Notes: generated from the sequence alone by a model not told the origin. Counted from the stretch's first letter, positions 1 through 8,340 are shown. The stretch is 64,000 nt of DNA from Sulfolobus sp. A20 (GCF_001719125.1 NZ_CP017006.1:1054001-1118000), one strand, 5' to 3'. Made by a program: numbers and translations.

Positions 1-120
1 TGCACCTAAAATTATAGAGCCTACACCAATTAGTCCATCTTGAATACCAAATACTCTTGTTCTAAAACTGTCAGCTTCATTAATGTAATGAACTAATTCC
101 TCACCTTTTTCCTTTTCCAT
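1..120 (-). CDS. VIT1/CCC1-family metal transporter, N-terminal fragment (cut by window edge)
   Basis: Forty residues are readable before the window ends. They form a charged N-terminal helix (MEKEKGEELVHYINEAD) followed by FGIQDGLIGVGSIILGA. A short cytosolic lead-in running into a first membrane segment with an xDG(L/I) signature is typical of the vacuolar iron/manganese transporter (VIT1/CCC1) family, which moves Fe(II) or Mn(II) across membranes. A TATA-like element on the same strand at 143-153 lies about 26 nt upstream of the ATG, so the gene probably has its own promoter and a leaderless mRNA. Family assignment rests on this one segment only. Confidence 0.7.
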   Translation of the reverse strand, partial: MEKEKGEELVHYINEADSFRTRVFGIQDGLIGVGSIILGA

Positions 121-142
121 ACTTGTTAAGTTGTTTAATTTT

Positions 143-153
143 ACTTAAATACC
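143..153 (-). promoter_or_regulatory. TATA box for the VIT-family gene
   Basis: Reading GGTATTTAAGT on the minus strand, its centre is about 27 nt upstream of the ATG at 120, the spacing expected for a leaderless Sulfolobales transcript. It lies in the 47-bp gap behind the upstream gene. Confidence 0.45.
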
Positions 154-167
154 TCTCTAGCATTACG

Positions 168-638
168 CTAAGTCGTAACTACTAAAAATTTCTCCCCCTC
201 CTTCTTTAGAAGTCCAGAATAAACTCCCCATTCAACTAAAGTAATTTGTAAATCGTACAATCCTTCTGGACTGTTATAAAGCTGAATCCCCTTTTTTTGT
301 AAAACATTTTTTAATTGCTCGATAGTGAATTCTTTTAATTCTATAGCTGTTTTGAAGGGTTCTATTCTCCTTAAGGAATCTCGAATCATCTCTTTCCTCT
401 TTTTTATGTTGGACTTAAGAAATTCAAGTCCTTTATCCGTAATGATTATATCTCCTTCTCCTACCGTAATGAAGCCTAGCGTATTAGCTGAATGGACAAT
501 AGGCATGAGGTCATCTAGGTCTACTTCCATTTCTTTTTCTAGCATATATAAGTCCGTTTTTCCATTAAATGTAGTTTCTAGGGAGTATAATAATCCTACA
601 AGATCAGCTACTCTTGCATGAGGATCTAGAACTTCCAC
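168..638 (-). CDS. AAA-associated C-terminal domain protein (ABC_transp_aux-like regulator)
   Basis: The 156-residue protein resembles the AAA-associated C-terminal domain (the extra domain found behind some nitrate/sulfonate-type ABC ATPases, also occurring alone in archaea). Residues 1-70 look like a winged-helix module (LDPHARVADLVGLLYSL, then a helical recognition-like part and the hairpin ITVGEGDIIITDKG). Residues 75-156 form a second helical/strand half containing RRIEPFKTAIELKEF. There is no ATPase domain here. It starts with GTG, follows the small membrane protein by 12 bp and precedes the VIT-family transporter, so a link to metal handling is possible but inferred. DNA or ligand binding cannot be read directly. 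Confidence 0.65.
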   Translation of the reverse strand: MEVLDPHARVADLVGLLYSLETTFNGKTDLYMLEKEMEVDLDDLMPIVHSANTLGFITVGEGDIIITDKGLEFLKSNIKKRKEMIRDSLRRIEPFKTAIELKEFTIEQLKNVLQKKGIQLYNSPEGLYDLQITLVEWGVYSGLLKKEGEKFLVVTT

Positions 639-650
639 AAGAGTATATTA

Positions 651-1013
651 TTAGTATCTTCTCCTTTTTAAATTTTCCCTAATAAAGGATAAAATGTATA
701 GTATTGGTCCCACATAAAATCCCAAAATCATCAAAATATCCAAAACTGTAATATACTCTGAACTTCCAATTTCCTCTAACGCATTCAAGTGAGCGGTAGA
801 GACTGAAGATGAAATAATAGCTAGCAAGGCTAGAAGCAATAAAATGTATTTAACGATTGCAAATCTATCAAGAAGGATTAAGAGTATTAGAAGTAGAAAG
901 ACTATAGAGTATGTACCTATAGATAGAATAATCGGTACTTTTCCAAGTAAAAGTAATCCTCCAAATATCAATGAAATTATCGATAATATTATTGAATAAT
1001 GAGCAAGTTTCAT
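651..1013 (-). CDS. small four-helix membrane protein, unknown function
   Basis: Of 120 residues most are hydrophobic. Four membrane segments can be placed at about 5-27, 31-48, 54-70 and 90-110. The protein ends in a positively charged tail (RENLKRRRY) that predicts a cytosolic C terminus. I recognise no family signature. It is the first gene of a probable three-gene minus-strand unit with the AAA-associated-domain protein and the VIT-family transporter, which hints at a membrane-transport setting but no more. Confidence 0.6.
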   Translation of the reverse strand: MKLAHYSIILSIISLIFGGLLLLGKVPIILSIGTYSIVFLLLILLILLDRFAIVKYILLLLALLAIISSSVSTAHLNALEEIGSSEYITVLDILMILGFYVGPILYILSFIRENLKRRRY

Positions 1014-1069
1014 AATGTAAGATAGCAGATAGAGATTTTATATGTTATGGACTACCGTTAGATAATTCT

Positions 1070-1212
1070 TAGTTATAATTTAAATTTAACCGATATTATC
1101 AATGATCTTCTTAAGTATTCTTCAAATTTAGTGTCGATCCAAAACCTTCTTCATCTTCTATAGGTTTATAACTAATATTAGGAGTTATATGAACGTAATA
1201 GTGTGATAACTA
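1070..1212 (-). pseudogene. possible frameshifted coding relic
   Basis: On the minus strand the sequence reads HYYVHITPNISYKPIEDEEGF in one frame and then continues as WIDTKFEEYLRRSLIISVKF in the next frame, ending at a TAA near 1071. Restoring one T in the GGTTTTGG run joins the two parts. The residue mix looks protein-like and the segment has no start codon of its own. I do not recognise the parent family. It lies in an otherwise gene-free gap of 233 bp. Confidence 0.25.
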
Positions 1213-1246
1213 GCTTTTAAAATAATACTTTATATATTATACTGAT

Positions 1247-1612
1247 GTGGAGGCATTAGATTTAAGCAAAAGAAATTTTTACTCATATTTAATATCTATA
1301 TCAAAGTTCTATTACGAAGAAAGTAATTCGTCAAATTCTTTGCAGAATATATGTGAAAAATTATATGAATCAATAAGTGCTGGTCTAAGAGTATTATCTT
1401 ATTATTTCTCGCTTCAAGATAAGTCAAGAAGTGAAGCCGTAAGGGATCTAGCCAACATTCTAGGAGACTGGGTAGAGGATTATTGGAATTTAGGTTTATC
1501 ACTACATTACGATTGTTATTTAGGTGGAAACGTAGATGAAGAGTATTTGCCATTATACTCTAAACAAGTAAAGAACTTCATATCTAGAGTGGAAGAAGTC
1601 ATATTTGATTAA
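1247..1612 (+). CDS. PaREP1/HEPN-like helical protein
   Basis: The 121-residue all-helical protein has the build of crenarchaeal PaREP1/HEPN-like proteins: MEALDLSKRNFYSYLISISK, then NICEKLYESISAGLRVLSYYF, then a loop and RDLANILGDWVEDYW, ending in an amphipathic helix. Such proteins are often the small partners of nucleotidyltransferases or orphans. No RX4-6H HEPN nuclease motif is visible, so catalysis is unlikely. The GTG start is chosen because a TATA-like stretch (CTTTATATATTAT, about 1228-1240) sits just upstream, compatible with a leaderless mRNA. No partner gene is adjacent. Confidence 0.55.
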   Translation: MEALDLSKRNFYSYLISISKFYYEESNSSNSLQNICEKLYESISAGLRVLSYYFSLQDKSRSEAVRDLANILGDWVEDYWNLGLSLHYDCYLGGNVDEEYLPLYSKQVKNFISRVEEVIFD

Positions 1613-2084
1613 TATTTTCCTAATACGAAGCAAATTTATATTTCAATTGCTTATTATTTTCCTATTTTGATATATTTATTTATATTTACGTAAATATAAT
1701 TAAATTTGACACTTAAAGATTGTAGTGAAATATTTTGAGGTACAAATTAAGAATAACATTTTACACAGATTTAGAATGTAGGAGAATATTGATATCGATA
1801 TTTATACTGTTATTATTAGTTTGTTGAATCGTAAAGTTTGTATTGCTAAATGTCATTTATAATTTCTAAACTCCTTAATAAAGTAAATCAAAGCTTTCAA
1901 GTGTTAACGTCATATTGGCTTATACGATGCCATAATGAAGTTGGTGAGAGGTTAAGGAAGATATCCAAGAAGCTTCTAATGTTATCTTAGGGAGTTCAAC
2001 TCTTATAGGTGTCGTGAGGAGAAAATATGAGGTCGAGAATTGATACCAAGTATCATGAGATCCTATGGAAGACTGATCTATCTC
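1613..2084. other. gene-poor 470-bp interval with degraded coding traces
   Basis: No convincing complete gene lies here. The first 230 bp are AT-rich and featureless. From about 1849 a plus-strand open stretch of about 46 codons (MSFIISKLLNKVNQ..., stop near 1989) is followed in another frame by GSSTLIGVVRRKYEVEN. The two pieces look like fragments of one decayed gene. I cannot name the family and see no inverted repeats or target duplications that would mark an insertion sequence. Confidence 0.4.
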
Positions 2085-3224
2085 TCATCTAGCTAAAATA
2101 TCACTGAGTATTTTTACTCCCTCAACTATTTGCTCCGGCGAAGCTACCGAAATGCTCAGTCTGGCCATCGTTTCGCCTCCTCTAATAAAGAAAGGTTTTG
2201 CTGGTACGAAGCTTAGTCCTTTTTCAACTGCCTTGTAAAATACATCCCAACTGTTTTTGTTTAAATTGAGTAAAAGGAAGAAGCCACATTTTGGGGGGTC
2301 AAACTCGTTAAGTCCATTTTCCCTTAAAGAGTCTATTAATATCTTCATCTTCTCACCATAATATCTAAATAACTCTTTAGATCTCTCCTCAATCATCCCT
2401 TTTCTTATTAACCTTGCTACTACGTATTGATTTATTGTAGAAGTAGAGAAATCTAATTGCTCTAAAAGGCTTATCTTTTCCGAGATTTGCTCATTAGCTA
2501 TTATGAAGCCGATCCTTAATCCTGGAGCTATAATTTTACTAAAACTACTAACATAAATCACTCTTCCACTCGTGTCAAAGTTCTTTATTGGTGGTGGAAC
2601 TTCTCCGGCTATAGGTCTATAAGGATCATCTTCAATAATATAGAAGTCATATTTTTCAGCTAATTCAACAAGTCTTTTTCTTCTACACTCTGATATATTA
2701 ACTCCAGCTGGATTATGGCAGTTTGGAATAGTATATAACAGTTTTATTTTAACTATCTTTAGTATGTCCTCCAGTTCATCAACATTCAATCCATCGTAGT
2801 CTAAAGATATTGGAACAATTGAAGAGCTTCTTAATTTTAATGAATTAAACGTCTCGATAAACGTTGGATTTTCAACTGCTATTACGTCATTTTCTAGAAA
2901 ATATTTTCCTATTAGCTCTAATGCGTGTTGAGCCCCACTGGTTATTACAATTTTTTCATCTTTTCTTTTTGTAATTCCTAATAAGTTAAGAAATTTTTTA
3001 TCAATTTCTTGTATTAATTCCTCTTGCCCTCCAGCACCAGGATAAAACAAAACTTTTGCCCCATATTCTTCTATAACTTCTGTATAAGCTTCTCTTATAT
3101 CATTCAACGGAATTTTCTTAGGATCTGGAGTACCACTTGCTAAATTGATTTTTACCTTTTTAGCAATCTGTGAAGCTAACTCTACGGGGGAAATCTCTAT
3201 TTCCTTTCCAATTCTCGATACCAA
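2085..3224 (-). CDS. PLP-dependent aminotransferase, class I/II (AAT-I fold)
   Basis: Residues about 25-375 form a fold-type-I aminotransferase. Visible landmarks are the cofactor-phosphate region TSGAQHALE (95-103), NPAG with N171, EDDPY (198-202) and SSFSK, whose K230 should form the Schiff base with PLP. The pattern resembles archaeal 2-aminoadipate/aromatic/branched-chain (LysN/Aro8-like) transaminases, but the substrate cannot be read from sequence. It starts at TTG and overlaps the end of the upstream ornithine-cyclodeaminase-like gene by 28 bp, so the two are probably co-translated. An amino acid and its imine/keto form handled by the pair is a reasonable inference. Length (379 aa) is normal. 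Confidence 0.85.
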   Translation of the reverse strand: MVSRIGKEIEISPVELASQIAKKVKINLASGTPDPKKIPLNDIREAYTEVIEEYGAKVLFYPGAGGQEELIQEIDKKFLNLLGITKRKDEKIVITSGAQHALELIGKYFLENDVIAVENPTFIETFNSLKLRSSSIVPISLDYDGLNVDELEDILKIVKIKLLYTIPNCHNPAGVNISECRRKRLVELAEKYDFYIIEDDPYRPIAGEVPPPIKNFDTSGRVIYVSSFSKIIAPGLRIGFIIANEQISEKISLLEQLDFSTSTINQYVVARLIRKGMIEERSKELFRYYGEKMKILIDSLRENGLNEFDPPKCGFFLLLNLNKNSWDVFYKAVEKGLSFVPAKPFFIRGGETMARLSISVASPEQIVEGVKILSDILAR

Positions 3225-4153
3225 ATGCCCTTTACCTCTATTTCATTACCAATACCTTTGCTTAAAGCTTTTTCATAAATTAATTTTCCAACTGCAAGAT
3301 CTTCAAGTCCTATACCAACGGACTTAAACAACGTTATTCCCTCTTTCGGTATCGTAACTTTCTTCGATATTACGCTGGACAATGTGACGAGTTTGCTCTC
3401 ATCTAACATGTTCATCTTCTTTGCTATAACCAACTCTCCAGCTTCTTGTAATGTCTGTATAAAGTCTTCGACCACTATTATTTTCGAGGCCTTCACTACT
3501 TCTGGATATACTTCTATTTTTTCGGGAATGTTTGAACCCATGGCATTGATATGCTTTCTTTTAGAACTAACGTAATCTAACTTGATAAATGGATCTTTTG
3601 CTTTTGTTATGCTAACTATCACCTCACTATCTTCACAAATTTTTTTGATTGAGTCACTAACGTTAACACTTATTCCTTCACTTCCTAGAACGGAAATAGC
3701 TTTTTCCAATCTGCTCTTTGACTGCGTGAAAACGTTTATCTTGATACCTTTCTTTATCTCATTTATCACCTCCACATGAGCAATGCCTTGTTTCCCTAAC
3801 CCTATTATTCCGATACTGCTATAGTCTCCATAAATAAAATCTGACGCTATTACTGATAGAATTGCTGTTCTAATCTGAGTTAGCCTATCTGATTCTATAA
3901 TGCTAAGAAGTTCCCCTGAAATGTTGTATAGGAATATTAGGAAGTTGCCGCTAATGAACGTCTTATAACCTATATAATCTTCCATAGCAGCAGCTTGAAA
4001 TGTTAGAGTTGCTCCCTTGAAAGAAATTCTGCTCCTCTGTAGGTTAATTGCTAGTTTATTCTCAAATAATTCAAATGCATTTACTAGTGAATTGTATATT
4101 TCTCTGTAATCTATTAAATTCGTCACTTCACTCTCCTTGATTAAGAGTGTCAA
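3197..4153 (-). CDS. ornithine cyclodeaminase / mu-crystallin family NAD(P)-dependent enzyme
   Basis: At 318 residues the protein matches the ornithine cyclodeaminase/mu-crystallin family. It has an N-terminal substrate domain with SRISFKGATLTFQAAA and a Rossmann domain opening with GIIGLGKQG (115-123), later HINAMGSNIPEK. Members deaminate ornithine to proline, oxidise alanine or reduce cyclic imines, so the exact reaction is open. The TTG start lies about 30 nt from the TTTAAA element at 4182-4189. The gene overlaps the downstream aminotransferase, which suggests that both act on one amino-acid substrate. Confidence 0.82.
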   Translation of the reverse strand: MTLLIKESEVTNLIDYREIYNSLVNAFELFENKLAINLQRSRISFKGATLTFQAAAMEDYIGYKTFISGNFLIFLYNISGELLSIIESDRLTQIRTAILSVIASDFIYGDYSSIGIIGLGKQGIAHVEVINEIKKGIKINVFTQSKSRLEKAISVLGSEGISVNVSDSIKKICEDSEVIVSITKAKDPFIKLDYVSSKRKHINAMGSNIPEKIEVYPEVVKASKIIVVEDFIQTLQEAGELVIAKKMNMLDESKLVTLSSVISKKVTIPKEGITLFKSVGIGLEDLAVGKLIYEKALSKGIGNEIEVKGIWYRELERK

Positions 4154-4181
4154 ATCTATCTTTCTCTCATATGTCTTTACA

Positions 4182-4189
4182 TTTAAAAG
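4182..4189. promoter_or_regulatory. candidate shared TATA element between divergent genes
   Basis: TTTAAAAG is nearly self-complementary. Its centre lies about 29 nt from the plus-strand ATG at 4214 and about 31 nt from the minus-strand TTG at 4153, within a 60-bp divergent gap that holds no other good TATA sequence. Confidence 0.35.
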
Positions 4190-4213
4190 ATATTCTCTAA
4201 TAAGCTATAATAT

Positions 4214-4525
4214 ATGGAACTTACTCCAAGGCTTCAAGATATAATAAATATTGTAAAGTCAAGAGGTAATGTAAACATTAAGGATTTAGCTTTAGAAATA
4301 AAAGTTTCACCGAAGACAGCTAAAGGCTATGCTAGAGAATTACAAAGGTTAGGTCTGATAGAGGTAGATCAAGATGGGAATATTAAGCTGAAGAATGAAG
4401 AGGATCCACAACAAAAGATTATAAAGACACTTGAAGCACACGAGAGTGAGATATCAGCACTTAAGAAGGAAATAGAAGCTTTAAAGGAGGAATTGCAAAG
4501 GATTAAGAAGAAAGGGAAAGTTTAA
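4214..4525 (+). CDS. winged-helix HTH protein with C-terminal coiled coil
   Basis: Residues 3-60 form a winged-helix DNA-binding domain: helix RLQDIINIVKSRG, then NIKDLALEIKVSPKTAKGYARELQRLGLI as the helix-turn-helix, and a wing at EVDQDGNIKL. Residues 66-100 form a heptad-patterned coiled coil (IIKTLEAHESEISALKKEI and on) that should dimerise the protein. No effector domain is present, so it may act as a simple homodimeric transcription factor. It is divergent from the ornithine-cyclodeaminase gene, a plausible target. Its 3' end overlaps the convergent glycosyltransferase gene by 23 bp. Confidence 0.75.
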   Translation: MELTPRLQDIINIVKSRGNVNIKDLALEIKVSPKTAKGYARELQRLGLIEVDQDGNIKLKNEEDPQQKIIKTLEAHESEISALKKEIEALKEELQRIKKKGKV

Positions 4526-5195
4526 GAATATAAACAAACCAACTTATTATTTCAGTTATGTTCAACTTACTCTTACCTATTTTTCTGTCTCTAAATATTA
4601 TTGGGTACTCTGCAACTTTAAGCCCAGATTTTATGATTTTATAGACTGAGCATATCTGGAATTCATAACCATTAGTCGTCTCACACTCTAATGCCTTCAT
4701 GGCACCTAATCTAGAATAAACTCTATAGTTAGATGTATTATCCTTAAGGGGAGAGTGGGATACCATTCTAAATAAATAGTTAGCCCCCTTACTTATAATC
4801 CTCCTACTAAATGACCAGTTCTCTATTCCTCCACCCTTAACGTAACGTGAGCCAATTACCAGATCATAATTACCGTTAATTGCTAGCTGAATCATATTAG
4901 GCAAATATCTGGGATCATGACTCAAATCAGCGTCCATAGTGGCAATGTAATCAGAGTCCAGAAGCTCTTTTAAACCAAATCTAATTGCTGAACCTAAACC
5001 CCTTTCATTCTCTCTAACATGGATTAACAAATTTGCTAATTGCAACCCCCTTAACACTTGAGGAGTACCATCTGGACTATTATCATCAACTATCAAAATC
5101 TTAGCCGATGGTAAAATTCTATTTAGCTCTAAAACTAAGGGGACAACATTATCTTTCTCGTTGTAGGTAGGTATTGCTATGGAAATTTTAGCCAT
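4503..5195 (-). CDS. GT2 glycosyltransferase, dolichol-phosphate mannosyltransferase-like
   Basis: The 230-residue protein is a GT-A fold family 2 enzyme of the DPM1 type. It shows the nucleotide-binding start SIAIPTYNEKDNV, the IVDDNSPDGT segment, the metal-binding MDADLSHDP (DAD motif near residue 89) and GSRYVKGGG. The family transfers mannose or glucose from a nucleotide sugar to dolichol phosphate at the cytosolic membrane face. No clear C-terminal membrane domain follows, as in the short DPM1 form. It is the last gene of a four-gene minus-strand operon and overlaps the PUA gene by 8 bp. Confidence 0.85.
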   Translation of the reverse strand: MAKISIAIPTYNEKDNVVPLVLELNRILPSAKILIVDDNSPDGTPQVLRGLQLANLLIHVRENERGLGSAIRFGLKELLDSDYIATMDADLSHDPRYLPNMIQLAINGNYDLVIGSRYVKGGGIENWSFSRRIISKGANYLFRMVSHSPLKDNTSNYRVYSRLGAMKALECETTNGYEFQICSVYKIIKSGLKVAEYPIIFRDRKIGKSKLNITEIISWFVYILKLSLSS

Positions 5196-5646
5196 TGCAC
5201 ATCTCCCAAAGTTTATCCCCTACGTGATGTAAGTTTTCTGCAAATTTGCCCCTCTTCTCAGCTAAAGCCTTTTCTTTAGAGATTAACACTTTTAATATAG
5301 CTACTGGTAGATTGGTTTTAGTTTTAGCAAGTATAATGTCTCCTTCCTTACATTCACAATTATACTCTACTATGCCAGGGACGAACAAGTCAGCGCCAGT
5401 GCTTACGGCTTTTACTGCACCCTCATCAATCACTACATATGGTAAACTTATCTTTAGTTTAATAACTCCACATAACGTAGGGATTAAATCATCAAAAAAT
5501 GCTAACGTGTTATCAACGAAATACCAAACACTCTTTTTCTCTTTTCCTATTTCTAATTTAGCATTTGATAGATCTAATCCATACTTCTCCTTTATACTTT
5601 TTAAAAAAGCCTTTGTGTCTTTAGATGACATTATGTGCCTTTGCAT
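5188..5646 (-). CDS. PUA-domain RNA-binding protein (MCT-1/Tma20-like)
   Basis: A 152-residue protein with an N-terminal DUF1947-like lead (HIMSSKDTKAFLKSIKEKYG) and a PUA domain at about 68-150. The PUA part shows YVVIDEGAVKAVSTGADLF and VPGIVEY, where the AVxxxxxGAxLxxPG pattern is diagnostic. Related archaeal and eukaryotic MCT-1/DENR-type proteins bind rRNA or act in translation initiation. The gene sits 3 bp behind the molybdenum hydroxylase and overlaps the glycosyltransferase. That is an odd functional mix, so co-transcription may not mean a shared pathway. An internal ATG six codons in is an alternative start. Confidence 0.8.
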   Translation of the reverse strand: MQRHIMSSKDTKAFLKSIKEKYGLDLSNAKLEIGKEKKSVWYFVDNTLAFFDDLIPTLCGVIKLKISLPYVVIDEGAVKAVSTGADLFVPGIVEYNCECKEGDIILAKTKTNLPVAILKVLISKEKALAEKRGKFAENLHHVGDKLWEMCNG

Positions 5647-5649
5647 AAT

Positions 5650-7782
5650 TTATAATACCTCTTCAGCTCTAACTGGCATTTTAACTATTCTTCGCCCTAT
5701 ACATTTCTCAATAGCGTTTACTATAGCAGGGGTTGAGGCTATTGCTCCAGCCTCTCCTATTCCCTTACTCATTGTTGGATGATTAGAAAATCCCTTTTCG
5801 ATATAATTCCACTCAACTCTTGGCGATTCTACAGCGGTAGGAACTCCGTAATCGTTAAGGTTCGAGTTTAACAACACTCCTTCGCTACTATATACTGTCC
5901 CTTCATATATCGCTTGTCCCATTCCTTGAACAACTCCACCTATAATTTGACCCTCAGCTAATAACGGGTTTATCACTCTCCCTACATCATCAATCGCGAC
6001 ATATTTCTTTACTTTGACTAACCCTGTCTCCTTATCTATGCTAATCAAGGCTAAGTGTACGCCATACGGAACAGTATAACCTGGTTTTTGGACACTATAA
6101 ACGTAAGTCACATCTAGTGAATAGCCCAACGAGTATGCTTTTTCCATTATTTCTTTAATTCCAACACTCTTTCCATTCTTTTTGTGCTTTACATTACCGT
6201 TCTTATACTCAACCTCCTCTATGTCTGCTTCTAATAATTTTGCTCCAACTTCTACTATTCTCTTTTTAAGTTCCTCAGATGCCTTATAGATTGCAGAACC
6301 GCCTACAGTCACAGTTCTGCTTCCCCACGTTCCAATACCATCCTCTATAATATCTGTGTCTCCCCATCTAACCTCAATATTCTCTAATGGTATTTCTAAG
6401 ATATCAGCAGCTATTTGAGCGAAAGCAGTCCCGTCTCCTTGACCATGTGGACCACTTCCGGTTACGATTACCACTTTCCCATCACTTTTTGCAAATACCC
6501 TAGCTGTTTCCCAGGGACCAAAACCGGAAATTTCAACGTACATACTAGATCCAACACATTCATTAGGTTTAGCCTCAGCCCTCAATTTATCATACAACTC
6601 TTTCCCTTTACTTAAGATTTGTAAATAATCTCCACTATCATATGTTATTCCAAATGCATTTTTATATGGTAACTCTCTTACTATATTTTTTTCCCTGATT
6701 TCGAACTCATCTCTATTTAGTTCTTTAGCAACTATATTTATTATTCTCTCTATAAAGTATGTAGCTTCGGGTCTCCCTGCTCCCCTATATGACTGTGTAG
6801 GAGCTTTATTTGTATTTACAGCGTAGTGGTCTATTAGCATATTAGATACCTTATATGCTCCAGGTAACATTCTTACAGTACTGTGAACATTTCCTATTTC
6901 GTCATCGTTAGCATCAGGATATGGAGCTCCTAAATCAGCTATTAAAGTACCTTTAATTCCTAAAATAGTACCATCGTTTTTCACAGCTACTGAGAACTTT
7001 AACTTTTTGTCTCTACCATGACCTGCTGACTGCATTTCTTCAGTTCTGGTGGGAACCCATTTAAGTGGTTTCCTTAATATCAAGGCAAGCTTAGCTAAAG
7101 CATATTCCTCTGGGTGTGCTATGATCTTACTACCAAAAGCTCCACCAACATCGGGCTGTATTACATGAATGTTATTAATCCCTAAGAAATTAATCAGGTT
7201 TCTCCTCAAATAATGTGCTGATTGTGTAGATGACCAAATATTTAATCTATATCCGTCGTAATATGCTAAAGTTCCCCTAGTCTCTATTGGACTTGCTATC
7301 ACTCTCTGATTGTAGAGTTCACCTTCGATTATCTTATCTGCACTTTTAAAGCTCTCATTCACGTTTCCAGCTTGCCATGTTTTATGTTCATAAATGTTTG
7401 TGTTATTCTTAGAATAAACCTTTATTTTGTCATTTAACGCAATTTCTGGATCTATAACATAATCCAAGTCCTCATACTCTACTTCTATACTTTCAACCAA
7501 GTCATAGGCCTCATATCTATCTTTTGCTACTACAGTAGCTATTGGCTGACCAACGTATGTTACCTCATCAGTAGGTATAGGGAAATCTTTACCAGGATTT
7601 ATATCTATTCCGGTGAATATGTTGCTACTAGACTTTTTTATCTTGATTTTTGCATGTGGCTTAGTCGATCTTAGAAATGCTACAAACAGAGTACCCGGTA
7701 ATTCAATGTCGTCAACGTAAGATGAACCACCAGTTATAAACTTTATATCCTCAATCCGTTTTACGGGTTGACCTACGTACAC
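5650..7782 (-). CDS. xanthine dehydrogenase/CO-dehydrogenase-type molybdenum hydroxylase, large (MoCo) subunit
   Basis: This 710-residue protein has the two-part build of the aldehyde/xanthine oxidoreductase large subunit: an N-terminal a/b hammerhead (GQPVKRIEDIKFITGGSSYVDD) and a molybdopterin-binding domain. Landmarks are GGAFGSKI, the arginine-rich SYRGAGRPEA, TGSGPHGQGDGTAFAQ, GTWGSRTVTVGG, and the near-C-terminal GIGEAG, whose Glu is the usual catalytic base. Sulfolobus glyceraldehyde oxidoreductase is a three-subunit enzyme of this family, but no FAD or [2Fe-2S] subunit gene is adjacent here. They must be encoded elsewhere, or this is an orphan paralogue. It starts at GTG, 3 bp after the M48 gene. 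Confidence 0.85.
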   Translation of the reverse strand: MYVGQPVKRIEDIKFITGGSSYVDDIELPGTLFVAFLRSTKPHAKIKIKKSSSNIFTGIDINPGKDFPIPTDEVTYVGQPIATVVAKDRYEAYDLVESIEVEYEDLDYVIDPEIALNDKIKVYSKNNTNIYEHKTWQAGNVNESFKSADKIIEGELYNQRVIASPIETRGTLAYYDGYRLNIWSSTQSAHYLRRNLINFLGINNIHVIQPDVGGAFGSKIIAHPEEYALAKLALILRKPLKWVPTRTEEMQSAGHGRDKKLKFSVAVKNDGTILGIKGTLIADLGAPYPDANDDEIGNVHSTVRMLPGAYKVSNMLIDHYAVNTNKAPTQSYRGAGRPEATYFIERIINIVAKELNRDEFEIREKNIVRELPYKNAFGITYDSGDYLQILSKGKELYDKLRAEAKPNECVGSSMYVEISGFGPWETARVFAKSDGKVVIVTGSGPHGQGDGTAFAQIAADILEIPLENIEVRWGDTDIIEDGIGTWGSRTVTVGGSAIYKASEELKKRIVEVGAKLLEADIEEVEYKNGNVKHKKNGKSVGIKEIMEKAYSLGYSLDVTYVYSVQKPGYTVPYGVHLALISIDKETGLVKVKKYVAIDDVGRVINPLLAEGQIIGGVVQGMGQAIYEGTVYSSEGVLLNSNLNDYGVPTAVESPRVEWNYIEKGFSNHPTMSKGIGEAGAIASTPAIVNAIEKCIGRRIVKMPVRAEEVL

Positions 7783-7785
7783 AAT

Positions 7786-8340
7786 TTATTTTATTCTATT
7801 TATATTTTTAAGTCTTACTTGAATGTTTGGATGTGTTGATAAAAAAGTACTTGTTTTGTCATTATATTTCATTATTAGATCTATTAATAAATCTTTGTTT
7901 ATTATCTTTGTGGCGAAATTATCCGCATTAAGTTCAAATCTTCTCAATAAATACCTCTGTGAAATGAAAACTACCATTATGAAAGGTAAAATAAGCAAAG
8001 GATACCTAATTATAAAAAAAGTAAATAAGATAACTATCAAAACAATTATTCCTAACATCTTTAAATGGTGATTAGATTCTAGATGTCCTACCTCATGAGC
8101 TAACGCTGCATTAATATGTTTCTCATCTTCTCTATCTATTAATTCCTTAGTTACTACAATAAATTTTCCCCATATGGAAAATATAGAGAAAGCGTTTATT
8201 TCATCAGAGTTCAATAGATATACTGGATATTTGTAAAATTGAGAGAATTTCTTAGCTCTTTTAAGTATTATTGCTGGTACTACTACGAGTTGAAGTAAAA
8301 TAACCAGAGAGACTATAATGAAAGTAATAATTATTTCCAT
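7786..8340 (-). CDS. small M48-family membrane metallopeptidase
   Basis: Residues 3-25 form a membrane helix. The zinc motif HEVGH follows at 82-86, two more membrane segments span about 93-126, ELNAD (136-140) supplies the third zinc ligand, and a THPN motif lies near residue 169. This is the M48 (HtpX/Ste24) peptidase pattern. With 184 residues it is much shorter than HtpX and lacks the long luminal or cytosolic insert, so it is a minimal version. It is the first gene of the operon leading to the MoCo subunit, PUA protein and glycosyltransferase. Substrates are unknown. Confidence 0.82.
   Translation of the reverse strand: MEIIITFIIVSLVILLQLVVVPAIILKRAKKFSQFYKYPVYLLNSDEINAFSIFSIWGKFIVVTKELIDREDEKHINAALAHEVGHLESNHHLKMLGIIVLIVILFTFFIIRYPLLILPFIMVVFISQRYLLRRFELNADNFATKIINKDLLIDLIMKYNDKTSTFLSTHPNIQVRLKNINRIK

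Noticed and set aside
1613-2084. Possible insertion sequence remnant
   Set aside because: No terminal inverted repeats, target duplication or recognisable transposase motif; it is reported only as an interval with coding traces.
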